The notes below the pieces were generated by a model. It was given only the letters and a program-made list of their open reading frames with translations, did no database searches and was not told where the DNA came from. A stretch of DNA of 6,269 nucleotides from Dehalococcoidales bacterium (GTDB lineage Bacteria; Chloroflexota; Dehalococcoidia; E44-bin15). This document shows, one piece after another, positions 1-6,151 of this stretch; positions within the stretch are counted from its first letter, which is position 1, and every line of letters begins with the position of its first letter. Location of the stretch: positions 1 through 6,269 of the forward strand of contig JAAXQM010000025.1 of NCBI GenBank assembly GCA_012974295.1. The letters run 5' to 3'. The translations under genes and the position numbers were made by a program.

Positions 1-97
1 GGTAATAAGCAATGTCCCGTTCGCCGGAGACAATAAGCCAGACAATTATTGGCGACGCAACGATCCGTGAAGCCGTAAGGATGTCTGCTATTCTCAC
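1..97 (-). CDS. CDP-alcohol phosphatidyltransferase (PgsA-like), N-terminal fragment cut by window edge
   Basis: Read on the minus strand from a GTG at 97-95, the frame stays open to the window edge and gives 32 residues beginning VRIADILTASRIVASPII and continuing VWLIVSGERDIAYY. The layout of a short polar start, an 'LT.SRI' helix turn with conserved Arg, then a hydrophobic first membrane helix with Pro and a following 'SGERD' loop is what N-termini of CDP-alcohol phosphatidyltransferases look like (phosphatidylglycerophosphate synthase and relatives, which transfer a phosphatidyl group from CDP-diacylglycerol to an alcohol in the inner membrane). The diagnostic family signature (DxxDGxxAR...GxxxDxxxD) lies downstream and is not in the window, so the assignment rests on the N-terminus only. 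An AGGAG lies 12 nt upstream of the GTG. The frame is also open upstream to a stop at 244-242, but contains no other ATG, GTG or TTG. The gene is divergent from the methyltransferase. Confidence 0.6.
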   Translation of the reverse strand, partial: MRIADILTASRIVASPIIVWLIVSGERDIAYY

Positions 98-359
98 TAC
101 TATGCGTTGCTCCTTTTCTATTGGTTCTACTGGTCCGGATTCTGCTAAGTAGGAAACAGGATCAGTCCGCTGGTCGAGCGTGCTGCGGAGATGGGCGATG
201 TCCTGGTAACTTGACGCGAGGTAGCAATTCTCTTCTCGGATTCAGTTTCTGTACCCGATGTGTTATGATGACTGGCACGAGTTCATATATAGTCAGAAGT
301 TCGTGTATTAGATGATCCGAATCAATGTACCAGCATTGTTTAGGGGTTGTCAATTCATT
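98..359. other. Divergent intergenic region, no gene recognised
   Basis: This stretch separates the minus-strand phosphatidyltransferase-like gene from repeat copy A. The short open frames on both strands encode nothing I recognise and lack convincing ribosome binding sites. The only promoter-like element I see is an extended -10 on the plus strand, TGTTATGAT at 261-269, with a poor -35 (TTCAGT at 241-246, 17 bp spacing). If real it would transcribe rightwards through repeat A toward the methyltransferase, about 260 bp away. No convincing promoter for the minus-strand gene was found. Confidence 0.5.
110..114 (-). promoter_or_regulatory. Ribosome binding site of the minus-strand partial gene (long spacing)
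   Basis: On the minus strand the sequence AAAAGGAG ends 12 nt before the GTG at 97. The motif is strong but the spacing is longer than the usual 5-9 nt. It still supports GTG 97 as the start because no other standard start codon is in frame. Confidence 0.45.
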
Positions 360-480
360 GAGACCGCTGAAAAAGAGGTGCAGGATACTTCCTGCCGGGG
401 GTCTGGGCGTGTCCCCCAGCTTTAGAAGTCCCCCAAGATTGGGGGATTAGGGGGTTGATTGAGACTATTTCAGCAGTCTC
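360..480 (+). repeat. ~121-bp interspersed repeat, copy A (MITE-like, structured)
   Basis: This is the first of three related copies in the same orientation. It is bounded by 13-bp terminal inverted repeats, gagaccgctgaaa (360-372) and tttcagcagtctc (468-480), paired at 12 of 13 positions. Inside are three hairpins: GCAGGA-tact-TCCTGC (380-395), CTGGG...CCCAG (403-419) and the perfect TCCCCCAA-ga-TTGGGGGA (429-446). It has no coding capacity, which fits a non-autonomous transposable element or a structured intergenic repeat. A CAT triplet lies at 356-358 and again at 481-483 and might be a short target duplication, but three bases are not evidence on their own. The copy ends 50 bp before the methyltransferase start. 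By eye it is roughly 88% identical to copy B. Confidence 0.85.
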
Positions 481-530
481 CATAAGTCGAATTTTGTGTT
501 GGGAGAGATAATAACAAAGAGCGTGATTGT

Positions 531-1421
531 ATGAAAGAAGGGAAACCGAGCGCAACGGCAGAAGCAAACGCTGCCTTTAGGGCTGCGGAGTTAATGAGAC
601 CGGAGGATGAACGAGTTTGCCATGACCCTTATGCAAAGGATTTTCTTGGAACCAAATTCAGTATTATGGGCAAGAGTCGACTGCTTACAAAGATTGCCCT
701 TTGGTATGCTGAACGGGTAATTCCCGGTGGACCTAATGGCGTTATAGCCCGAACCCGATATATCGACGATTACCTGGAGGCGTGTATAGATGACGGGATT
801 GCGCAGCTGGTTATCCTGGGGGCTGGTTACGATTCCAGAGCATATAGGGTTGACAGATTAAAAGGAAAGATTAAGGTCTTTGAAGTGGACCATCCGTACA
901 CTCAGAGAGCTAAAGTTGAGAAGGTCAGGAAGATATTCGGGTTCCTTCCAGATGATGTAGTATATGTCCCCATCGATTTAGACAAAAGGAAGCTCAGTGA
1001 AGGGCTTTTTGAAAGTGGTTATGACAGAAACCTTAAGACCCTGTTTATCTGGGAAGGTACAACCCAGTACCTGAAAGCGGAGGCGGTAGATGAGACCTTA
1101 GCCTTCATATCAAATAATTCCGGCGAAGGCAGTTCTATTATATTCGACTATGCCTTTCAGTCGGCTCTTGACGGGACTTTACATCATGAGGAGGCAAAGA
1201 AATGGAGGGCGGCTTTTGAACGAAGGGGTGAGCCTCCTACTTTCGGTATAGAAGAAGAAGATATTGAGGAATTCCTTTCCAGTAGAGGGTTTTTTCAGGT
1301 GAAAAATGTTACTACTGAATCCCTTGAGGGTTCCTATTTCAGTGGAGCAAATCAGGGGAGACGTGTGACCCGCTTAGGCGGAATCGTTCATGCCACGGTT
1401 AAGCCCCAAGAACAAACCTAA
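531..1421 (+). CDS. Class I SAM-dependent methyltransferase, TIGR00027 / leucine carboxyl methyltransferase-like family
   Basis: This is a complete 296-residue cytosolic enzyme predicted to transfer a methyl group from S-adenosylmethionine; the substrate is unknown. The N-terminal part has 'SATAEANAAFRAAE' and 'PEDERVCHDPYAKDFL' (about 7-39), then ARTRYIDD (73-80), typical of this family. SAM-binding motif I is LVILGAGYDSRAYR (93-106). The acidic strand-end is FEVDHP (117-122, with E118 and D120), followed by VPIDL (146-150) and the family hallmark IWEGTTQYL (173-181). The C-terminal part (about 236-290) ends in a beta-rich segment with 'GFFQVKNVT'. The length is normal for the family and no key motif is missing. 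The ATG at 531 is preceded by only a weak purine stretch (AAAGAG, 516-521, 9 nt spacing). A GATAAT at 507-512 could be a -10, but no -35 is evident. The gene stands alone between repeat copies A and B, so it looks monocistronic. Relatives in other bacteria include O-methyltransferases of secondary metabolism, but nothing here indicates the target. Confidence 0.9.
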   Translation: MKEGKPSATAEANAAFRAAELMRPEDERVCHDPYAKDFLGTKFSIMGKSRLLTKIALWYAERVIPGGPNGVIARTRYIDDYLEACIDDGIAQLVILGAGYDSRAYRVDRLKGKIKVFEVDHPYTQRAKVEKVRKIFGFLPDDVVYVPIDLDKRKLSEGLFESGYDRNLKTLFIWEGTTQYLKAEAVDETLAFISNNSGEGSSIIFDYAFQSALDGTLHHEEAKKWRAAFERRGEPPTFGIEEEDIEEFLSSRGFFQVKNVTTESLEGSYFSGANQGRRVTRLGGIVHATVKPQEQT

Positions 1422-1499
1422 CGGATGCCCCCATTTTAATTGGGAGGGTACAGGAAGCTCTACCCCAACTGATCACCTAGTTACTGATTGCTATTTATC
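1422..1499. other. Short spacer after the methyltransferase
   Basis: These 78 bp lie between the methyltransferase stop and repeat copy B. A CCCA...TGGG inverted repeat lies just downstream of the stop, but its stem is 4 bp and no T-run follows, so I do not call a terminator. No gene is seen. Together with repeat B and the leader of the large gene this makes a 337-bp gene-free interval. Confidence 0.5.
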
Positions 1500-1621
1500 G
1501 AGACTGCTGAAAAGGATGTGCAGGATACTTCCAGCCGGGGGTCTGGGGGTGTCCCCCAGCTTTAAATATCCCCCAACACTGGGGGATATAGGGGGTTGAT
1601 CAAGACTATTTCAGCATTCTC
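1500..1621 (+). repeat. ~122-bp interspersed repeat, copy B
   Basis: This is the second copy, in the same orientation as A. Its terminal inverted repeats are gagactgctgaaa (1500-1512) and tttcagcattctc (1609-1621), 12 of 13 paired. Hairpin 2 is perfect here: CTGGGGG-tgt-CCCCCAG (1543-1559). Hairpin 3 is TCCCCCA-acac-TGGGGGA (1569-1586). Hairpin 1 (1520-1535) carries one mismatch. The element is flanked by TTAT on both sides (1495-1498 and 1622-1625), a possible 4-bp target duplication if one extra base (c1499) belongs to the element. It sits 78 bp after the methyltransferase and 137 bp before the activase gene, so its strong G/C hairpins could also act on a transcript passing through. Confidence 0.85.
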
Positions 1622-1630
1622 TTATTATAG

Positions 1631-1657
1631 GGGACAGAGACGAATCTATAGTATAAT
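1631..1657 (+). promoter_or_regulatory. Candidate distal promoter of the activase gene
   Basis: There is a perfect -10 consensus TATAAT at 1652-1657. The best -35-like hexamer is GGGACA at 1631-1636 with 15-bp spacing (4 of 6 matches to TTGACA), so the pair is imperfect. A start near 1664 would give a leader of roughly 95 nt. It lies 9 bp beyond repeat copy B, outside the repeat proper. Confidence 0.3.
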
Positions 1658-1702
1658 GAGATGTTACGCACATATACCGGGGGGCACGTGGCCTGTATTC
1701 TT

Positions 1703-1729
1703 TTGACCAGCAACTGCTGAGTTTATGAT
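1703..1729 (+). promoter_or_regulatory. Candidate proximal promoter of the activase gene
   Basis: TTGACC at 1703-1708 matches the -35 consensus at 5 of 6 positions. TATGAT at 1724-1729 (5 of 6 to TATAAT) follows with 15-bp spacing. An overlapping TATAAC at 1729-1734 would give 20 bp. Neither spacing is ideal, but both hexamers are good and the implied leader is about 20-25 nt, ending at a clear ribosome binding site. Confidence 0.35.
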
Positions 1730-1746
1730 ATAACTTAACCCTTTAT

Positions 1747-1750
1747 GGAG
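1747..1750 (+). promoter_or_regulatory. Ribosome binding site fixing the GTG start at 1759
   Basis: GGAG ends 8 nt before GTG 1759. The alternative in-frame ATG at 1783 directly precedes the first ATPase motif and has no comparable site, so the GTG is preferred. The RBS overlaps a tiny frame (ATG 1745 to TGA 1762, five codons) whose stop overlaps the GTG. Confidence 0.6.
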
Positions 1751-1758
1751 AAGACCAA

Positions 1759-4700
1759 GTGACACATCGAGAGAAACTCTATATGGGAATAGACGTAGGG
1801 TCGGTCAGCCTGAACATAGCCATAATTGACGAACAGGTGAACCTGCTCCATAGCATCTATCAACGAACAAAGGGACAGCCCATCCCAGCTTTACTTGATG
1901 CTTTTAACAGCCTCATTAAGGATTTCCCCATGCTAGAGGGAGTGATAACCACCGGAAGCGGCCGAGAATTGATAGCCGATATCTTGGGCATAGCAAAAGA
2001 GAATGAGATAATGACCCAGGCAAAGGCCGTCACCTATTTTCATCCCGGGGTCAGGACGGTTATAGAAATTGGTGGACAAGATTCCAAATTGATTTTCCTG
2101 GAACCAGACGAGAAGAAAGGCAAATCAATCGTTGTGGATCACGCCCTAAATGAGATCTGCGCTGCCGGCACCGGTTCCTTCTTGGATCAACAGGCTTATC
2201 GTTTGGGAATCTCTATAGATAAGGGATTTAGCGATCTGGCCCTGAAATCCGAGAGGCCGGCGACTATTGCTGGCAGGTGCAGCGTCTTTGCCAAATCCGA
2301 TATGGTTCACCTTCAGCAGGAAGGAGTTCCCAAAGAGGATATAGTAGCGGGGCTTTGCTACGCCCTGGCCAGAAATTTCATAAGTAACCTGGGCAAGGGC
2401 AAGAAATTCAAAAAACCTGTCGCGTTCCAGGGTGGAGTGGCTGCCAATAAGGGAGTAGGCAAAGCATTTAAAGATCTGCTGGAGCTCGATGAAGGAGAGT
2501 TAATAATCCCCGAGCATTTCTTTATCATGGGAGCGCTGGGCTCGGCTATTATGGCAACTGAAAGAGAAACAGTTACTCCCCTTGATGTTAGCAGGGCTAT
2601 TGAGGATATAAAACATTACTTGATCAGGACAGCCAAGGAAGATAAACAGGGATATTTGAAGCGGTTAAGCTACAAAGATGGTGCAACCTCTGATAGTGAT
2701 GACTACATCGCGCAGCAAGAGAAAAAAGAGGTGGTGTATCTTGGGATCGATGTTGGTGCAGCAAGTACAAATATTGTCATCTTAGATAGTAACAAGAAGC
2801 TTCTACGGAAGAGATACCTGATGACCGAAGGCGAGCCGATAGAGTCGGTCAAGAAGGGACTCGCTGATATTGTTCTTGGCATGGAGAACCTCCTTGAAGT
2901 TGGGGGCGTGGGAGTTACCGGTAGCGGTCGATACTTCGTGGGCGATTTCGTCGGCGCAGACATGGTGATTAATGAGATTACAGCGCAGGCCAGGGCCACC
3001 ATTGAAATCGACAAAAGCGTCGACACCATATTCGAAATCGGTGGGCAGGATTCAAAATACATCTCTGTCAAGAACGGGTCAGTGGTTGATTTTGAAATGA
3101 ACAAAGTGTGCGCTGCGGGTACAGGTTCATTCCTCCAGGAACAAGCCACTAGATTAGATACGATAATTGACGAATTCAGCAAACTCGCTTTCGATTCCAA
3201 GAACCCGACAGACCTCGGCACACGGTGTACCGTTTTCATGGAGTCTGACCTGATACACCATCAACAGGTGGGGTCACCTAAGGTCGATCTTGTCGCCGGT
3301 CTGTCGTACTCAGTAGCCTATAACTACATAGAGAAGGTTGTAGGAAATAAGAAGATAGGCAACAGGATATTTTTCCAGGGCGGAGTAGCTACAAATAGGA
3401 GTGTGGCAGCAGCTTTTGAGAATATCCTTGATAAACAAATCATAGTGCCCAAGGACCACAATGTGACCGGTGCCATTGGCGCTGCCCTGATTGCGCGAGA
3501 GCGGTGGATGGAAATCGATCAAAAGAGCAAATTCGTGGGCTTCGATCTGAGGGAAAGGCATTATCAGGTCAAACCATTCGAATGTCAGCATTGTCCCAAC
3601 CACTGCGAAATTAAGAGAGTTCTCATTGGCGATCATCAAGAGTCGTTCTTCGGTGGTATCTGTGATAGATATGAGATTAAGAAGGGAGAGGGTATCGATA
3701 AGGACTTACCCGATCTGTTTAACGAGAGGGAGGAGTTGCTTCTGAGTTACCACAAGGAGGACGAAGCGGAAACTGACTCTGTTACCATCGGTGTTCCCAG
3801 AATGCTCATGTTCTATGAACAGTTCCCGCTTTGGGCTACATTCTTCCAAGAACTAGGGCTAAAGGTAGTAATCTCCGATAAAACAAACCGGAAGCTTATC
3901 AATAAGGGGCTGCAGTTGATTCTGGCTGAGATGTGCTACCCGGTCAAAGTGGCCTACGGACATGTAGAGAACCTTATTGAGAAAAAAGTAGACTATGTAT
4001 TTCTACCTAATGTTATCGACCTGGAGATGATGACAGACGATGTAGAGAGAAGCTACAACTGTCCCTATATCCAGGGTATCCCATTCATGATCGGTCCCGC
4101 TTTTGAGGACAGAGTAAAAATCATGAAACCCACAATATACATGGCGGAGGAGAATTACAACCTGAGGGAGCAGATGCTGCGACTGGGCCAGATGCTGGGC
4201 AAGATGACAAAAGACACTTCTCGGGCTGCAGACGCTGCTATTAGGGCTCAGCAAGAATTTCTAGAGAAGTGTCAGCGAAGAGGTCGCGAAGTACTTCAGA
4301 ACCTGAGCCGGGACAACGAGGCAGTAGTGGTCATAGGCAAGCCCTACAATGCCCACGATATAGGGCTCAACCTAAACATCCCCAAGAAACTACGGAAACT
4401 GGGGGTGCTGGCGATTCCATTCGATCTGCTGCCCTTGGATTCTGTCAGGCTGCCCTCTCACTACTCTAACCTGGTTTGGAAGAATGAACAGAATCTACTC
4501 AGAGCAGTGATATTCTCCAGGGAGCACAGGAGCCTGAACCCAGTACTCATTACGAACTATGGCTGTGGCCCCGATGCCTTCTTTATGAAATATCTTGAGG
4601 ATACCATGGGTGAAGACCCCTATCTGGTTCTAGAGGTCGACGAGCATAGCGCTGACGCAGGGATAGCAACCAGGGTCGAGGCCTTCGTTGATACCTCCAA

Positions 4701-6000
4701 CAGACCTAAATCTACAGAGAGATATTATGAGCAGGTGGACCTTGATATCATTAGGCCCGGGAATGAGACTGCTATCTTCAAGCCGACTAAGAAGATGAGG
4801 GATTTCGACAAAAAGATCTATATTCCCTATCTCAGCGGGCACTCCGATGTTTTTGCTACTGCGCTTCGATCGGCGGGATTAGATGCTCAAGTCTTGCCCA
4901 GGCCCGACGAGAGGTCAGACGAATTGGGAAGGAGGTACGCTTCTTCTAAGGAGTGCCACCCCTACCAGCTTCTTACCGGAGATATGGTGCGTATGACCGA
5001 GCTTGAAGGCTTCGATCCCGATCATTCATCTTTCTTCACGCTTAACTTCGACGGCTCCTGTCGCATGAGTCAGTATCCGTTGTCGTTCAAACTGGTTCTC
5101 AAGAGATTGGGACTCTCCCATATTCCCATAATTGCCCCATCACAATCGATTCGCCTCGACGAGTCTACGAGATTATTAGGGCTCAACTTTGCCCGAACTG
5201 TCTGGAAAGGGTGGTTGGCAACCGATGTACTGCTGGCCAAGTTACTCCACATTCGGCCTTACGAGATAAATGAAGGCGAAGCTGAAAGGGTTTACGAGTG
5301 GGGGATAGAGCAGATATGCTCAGGGCTGGTTGCGGGTAACTTCTCCGAGACATTCACGCACTCTATCGAAGTTATGGATGGCATTCCAACGCGGAAGGAG
5401 AGCAAACCCATCATCGGAATTGTGGGCGAGTTCTATACCTGTATGAATTCCTGGTCTAACAATGACATAATCAAGGAATTTGAGGCGCAAGGCGTCGAAG
5501 TGAGGTTGGGGCCAACCACGACGGACTATATGGTATATTTCGACCAGGTATACCCGGATATTAACCTCTCCAGAGGAAAATACGCCACTGCACTCTACTA
5601 TTATGTACGAAGGTTCTGGGATAATCATTGGCAACAGAGAATTGAGAGCATGCTGGGTGAGGAGCTAGCGGATTGTAAGATACCGTCGGTTGAACAAAGG
5701 ATTGAAATGGCTTCTCCCTATATCTGCCCTGACATAGACCCGGTGGTGACCATCAATGTGGCCAAGGCGGAGGGGTATGCGGTGCAGGGCTGCAGCGGTA
5801 TAGCCAACCTTATTGTTCTCAATTGCGTTTTCGGCAGCTTGGCCACTGCCATCTACAAGAAGGTACAAAGAGAGCAAAACGACATTCCTGTGCTCACTAT
5901 GATATACGATGGACTGAAGCAGACAAACGCGAAGACCAGAATTGAGGCTTTCGTGCACCAAGCGAAATCATACCAGGAAAGATACGGTAATAACGATTAA
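1759..6000 (+). CDS. Fused double-ASKHA CoA-substrate-specific enzyme activase (BcrAD/BadFG/HgdC-type ATPase + DUF2229 + COG3581-like region)
   Basis: This complete 1413-residue cytosolic protein has four parts. Residues ~7-270 and ~325-582 are two full BadF/BadG/BcrA/BcrD-type ASKHA ATPase domains. Each has a phosphate-1 loop (GIDVGSVSLN at 10-19; GIDVGAASTN at 329-338), a TGSG turn (65-68; 387-390), EIGGQDSK (103-110; 426-433), FQGGVA (223-228; 539-544) and a C-terminal GA(L/I)G motif. Both keep the two cysteines that in HgdC bind a [4Fe-4S] cluster at the homodimer interface: C134/C174 and C451/C490. A cysteine motif follows (C609-x2-C612-x3-C616-x18-C635), opening a DUF2229/COG3580-like region (to ~890, with C726 and C768). 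A C-terminal region (~850-1400) has conserved-looking cysteines in NYGCGPDAFF (C936), KECHPY (C1066), FDGSC (C1101), FYTC (C1228) and GCSG (C1345). In the family, ATP hydrolysis drives one electron to a low potential onto a partner iron-sulfur protein. Here activator and probable acceptor are one chain, and the physiological substrate is unknown. No dehydratase subunits lie in the window. The length is normal for the fused subfamily; no frameshift is evident. Confidence 0.92.
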   Translation: MTHREKLYMGIDVGSVSLNIAIIDEQVNLLHSIYQRTKGQPIPALLDAFNSLIKDFPMLEGVITTGSGRELIADILGIAKENEIMTQAKAVTYFHPGVRTVIEIGGQDSKLIFLEPDEKKGKSIVVDHALNEICAAGTGSFLDQQAYRLGISIDKGFSDLALKSERPATIAGRCSVFAKSDMVHLQQEGVPKEDIVAGLCYALARNFISNLGKGKKFKKPVAFQGGVAANKGVGKAFKDLLELDEGELIIPEHFFIMGALGSAIMATERETVTPLDVSRAIEDIKHYLIRTAKEDKQGYLKRLSYKDGATSDSDDYIAQQEKKEVVYLGIDVGAASTNIVILDSNKKLLRKRYLMTEGEPIESVKKGLADIVLGMENLLEVGGVGVTGSGRYFVGDFVGADMVINEITAQARATIEIDKSVDTIFEIGGQDSKYISVKNGSVVDFEMNKVCAAGTGSFLQEQATRLDTIIDEFSKLAFDSKNPTDLGTRCTVFMESDLIHHQQVGSPKVDLVAGLSYSVAYNYIEKVVGNKKIGNRIFFQGGVATNRSVAAAFENILDKQIIVPKDHNVTGAIGAALIARERWMEIDQKSKFVGFDLRERHYQVKPFECQHCPNHCEIKRVLIGDHQESFFGGICDRYEIKKGEGIDKDLPDLFNEREELLLSYHKEDEAETDSVTIGVPRMLMFYEQFPLWATFFQELGLKVVISDKTNRKLINKGLQLILAEMCYPVKVAYGHVENLIEKKVDYVFLPNVIDLEMMTDDVERSYNCPYIQGIPFMIGPAFEDRVKIMKPTIYMAEENYNLREQMLRLGQMLGKMTKDTSRAADAAIRAQQEFLEKCQRRGREVLQNLSRDNEAVVVIGKPYNAHDIGLNLNIPKKLRKLGVLAIPFDLLPLDSVRLPSHYSNLVWKNEQNLLRAVIFSREHRSLNPVLITNYGCGPDAFFMKYLEDTMGEDPYLVLEVDEHSADAGIATRVEAFVDTSNRPKSTERYYEQVDLDIIRPGNETAIFKPTKKMRDFDKKIYIPYLSGHSDVFATALRSAGLDAQVLPRPDERSDELGRRYASSKECHPYQLLTGDMVRMTELEGFDPDHSSFFTLNFDGSCRMSQYPLSFKLVLKRLGLSHIPIIAPSQSIRLDESTRLLGLNFARTVWKGWLATDVLLAKLLHIRPYEINEGEAERVYEWGIEQICSGLVAGNFSETFTHSIEVMDGIPTRKESKPIIGIVGEFYTCMNSWSNNDIIKEFEAQGVEVRLGPTTTDYMVYFDQVYPDINLSRGKYATALYYYVRRFWDNHWQQRIESMLGEELADCKIPSVEQRIEMASPYICPDIDPVVTINVAKAEGYAVQGCSGIANLIVLNCVFGSLATAIYKKVQREQNDIPVLTMIYDGLKQTNAKTRIEAFVHQAKSYQERYGNND

Positions 6001-6096
6001 ATGGGTTGTCTCCTGGAAGACCAAGCGCTGCAAAGTCTACGCTGAACCCAGAAGCTCCTCCTACATTCTCTTCCTGTACTTACTTTGCCCGCTGAG

Positions 6097-6123
6097 GTCC
6101 TATATGCAGAGCATATGACTTTT
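6097..6123 (+). terminator. Weak candidate terminator after the activase gene
   Basis: A perfect 6-bp inverted repeat ATATGC-aga-GCATAT (6102-6116) can be extended by a T-G pair and, past a two-base bulge, by GT/AC, and is followed by four Ts (6120-6123). It lies about 100 bp after the stop codon. The stem is AT-rich and the T-run short, so it may be only partly efficient or coincidental. Confidence 0.3.
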
Positions 6124-6151
6124 CCAACGGATTTGTACATTGCAACCTTAT

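Noticed and set aside
121..315. Plus-strand 64-codon open frame in the left intergenic region
   Set aside because: Unrecognisable product, no convincing ribosome binding site, and it lies antisense to the region upstream of the phosphatidyltransferase-like gene.
162..353. Minus-strand 63-codon open frame in the left intergenic region
   Set aside because: No recognisable domain, low-complexity-like composition at the end and no supporting ribosome binding site; treated as chance.
390..455. G-quadruplex in the repeat core
   Set aside because: G5 runs are separated by C5 runs that pair with them in hairpins; no four closely spaced G-runs exist on one strand.
1390..1599. Plus-strand open frame of 69 codons overlapping the methyltransferase end and repeat B
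   Set aside because: It overlaps a real gene in another frame, then runs into the repeat; no ribosome binding site and no recognisable protein. The repeat's open frames recur in other copies only because the DNA is repeated.
360..1621. CRISPR-like array of repeats
   Set aside because: Units are ~120 bp, far too long, spaced by whole genes, and imperfectly conserved; no spacers or cas genes.
1675..1700. Imperfect palindrome around CACGTG (1685-1690) as an operator
   Set aside because: Beyond the 6-bp core the arms do not pair consistently; a 6-bp palindrome is expected by chance.
2703..3239. Minus-strand 178-codon open frame antisense to the activase
   Set aside because: It is the shadow of the strongly recognisable second ATPase domain on the other strand.
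6001..6045. Short frame starting with ATG directly after the activase stop (TAA-ATG)
   Set aside because: Only 14 codons, no family resemblance, no ribosome binding site at proper spacing other than coding sequence.
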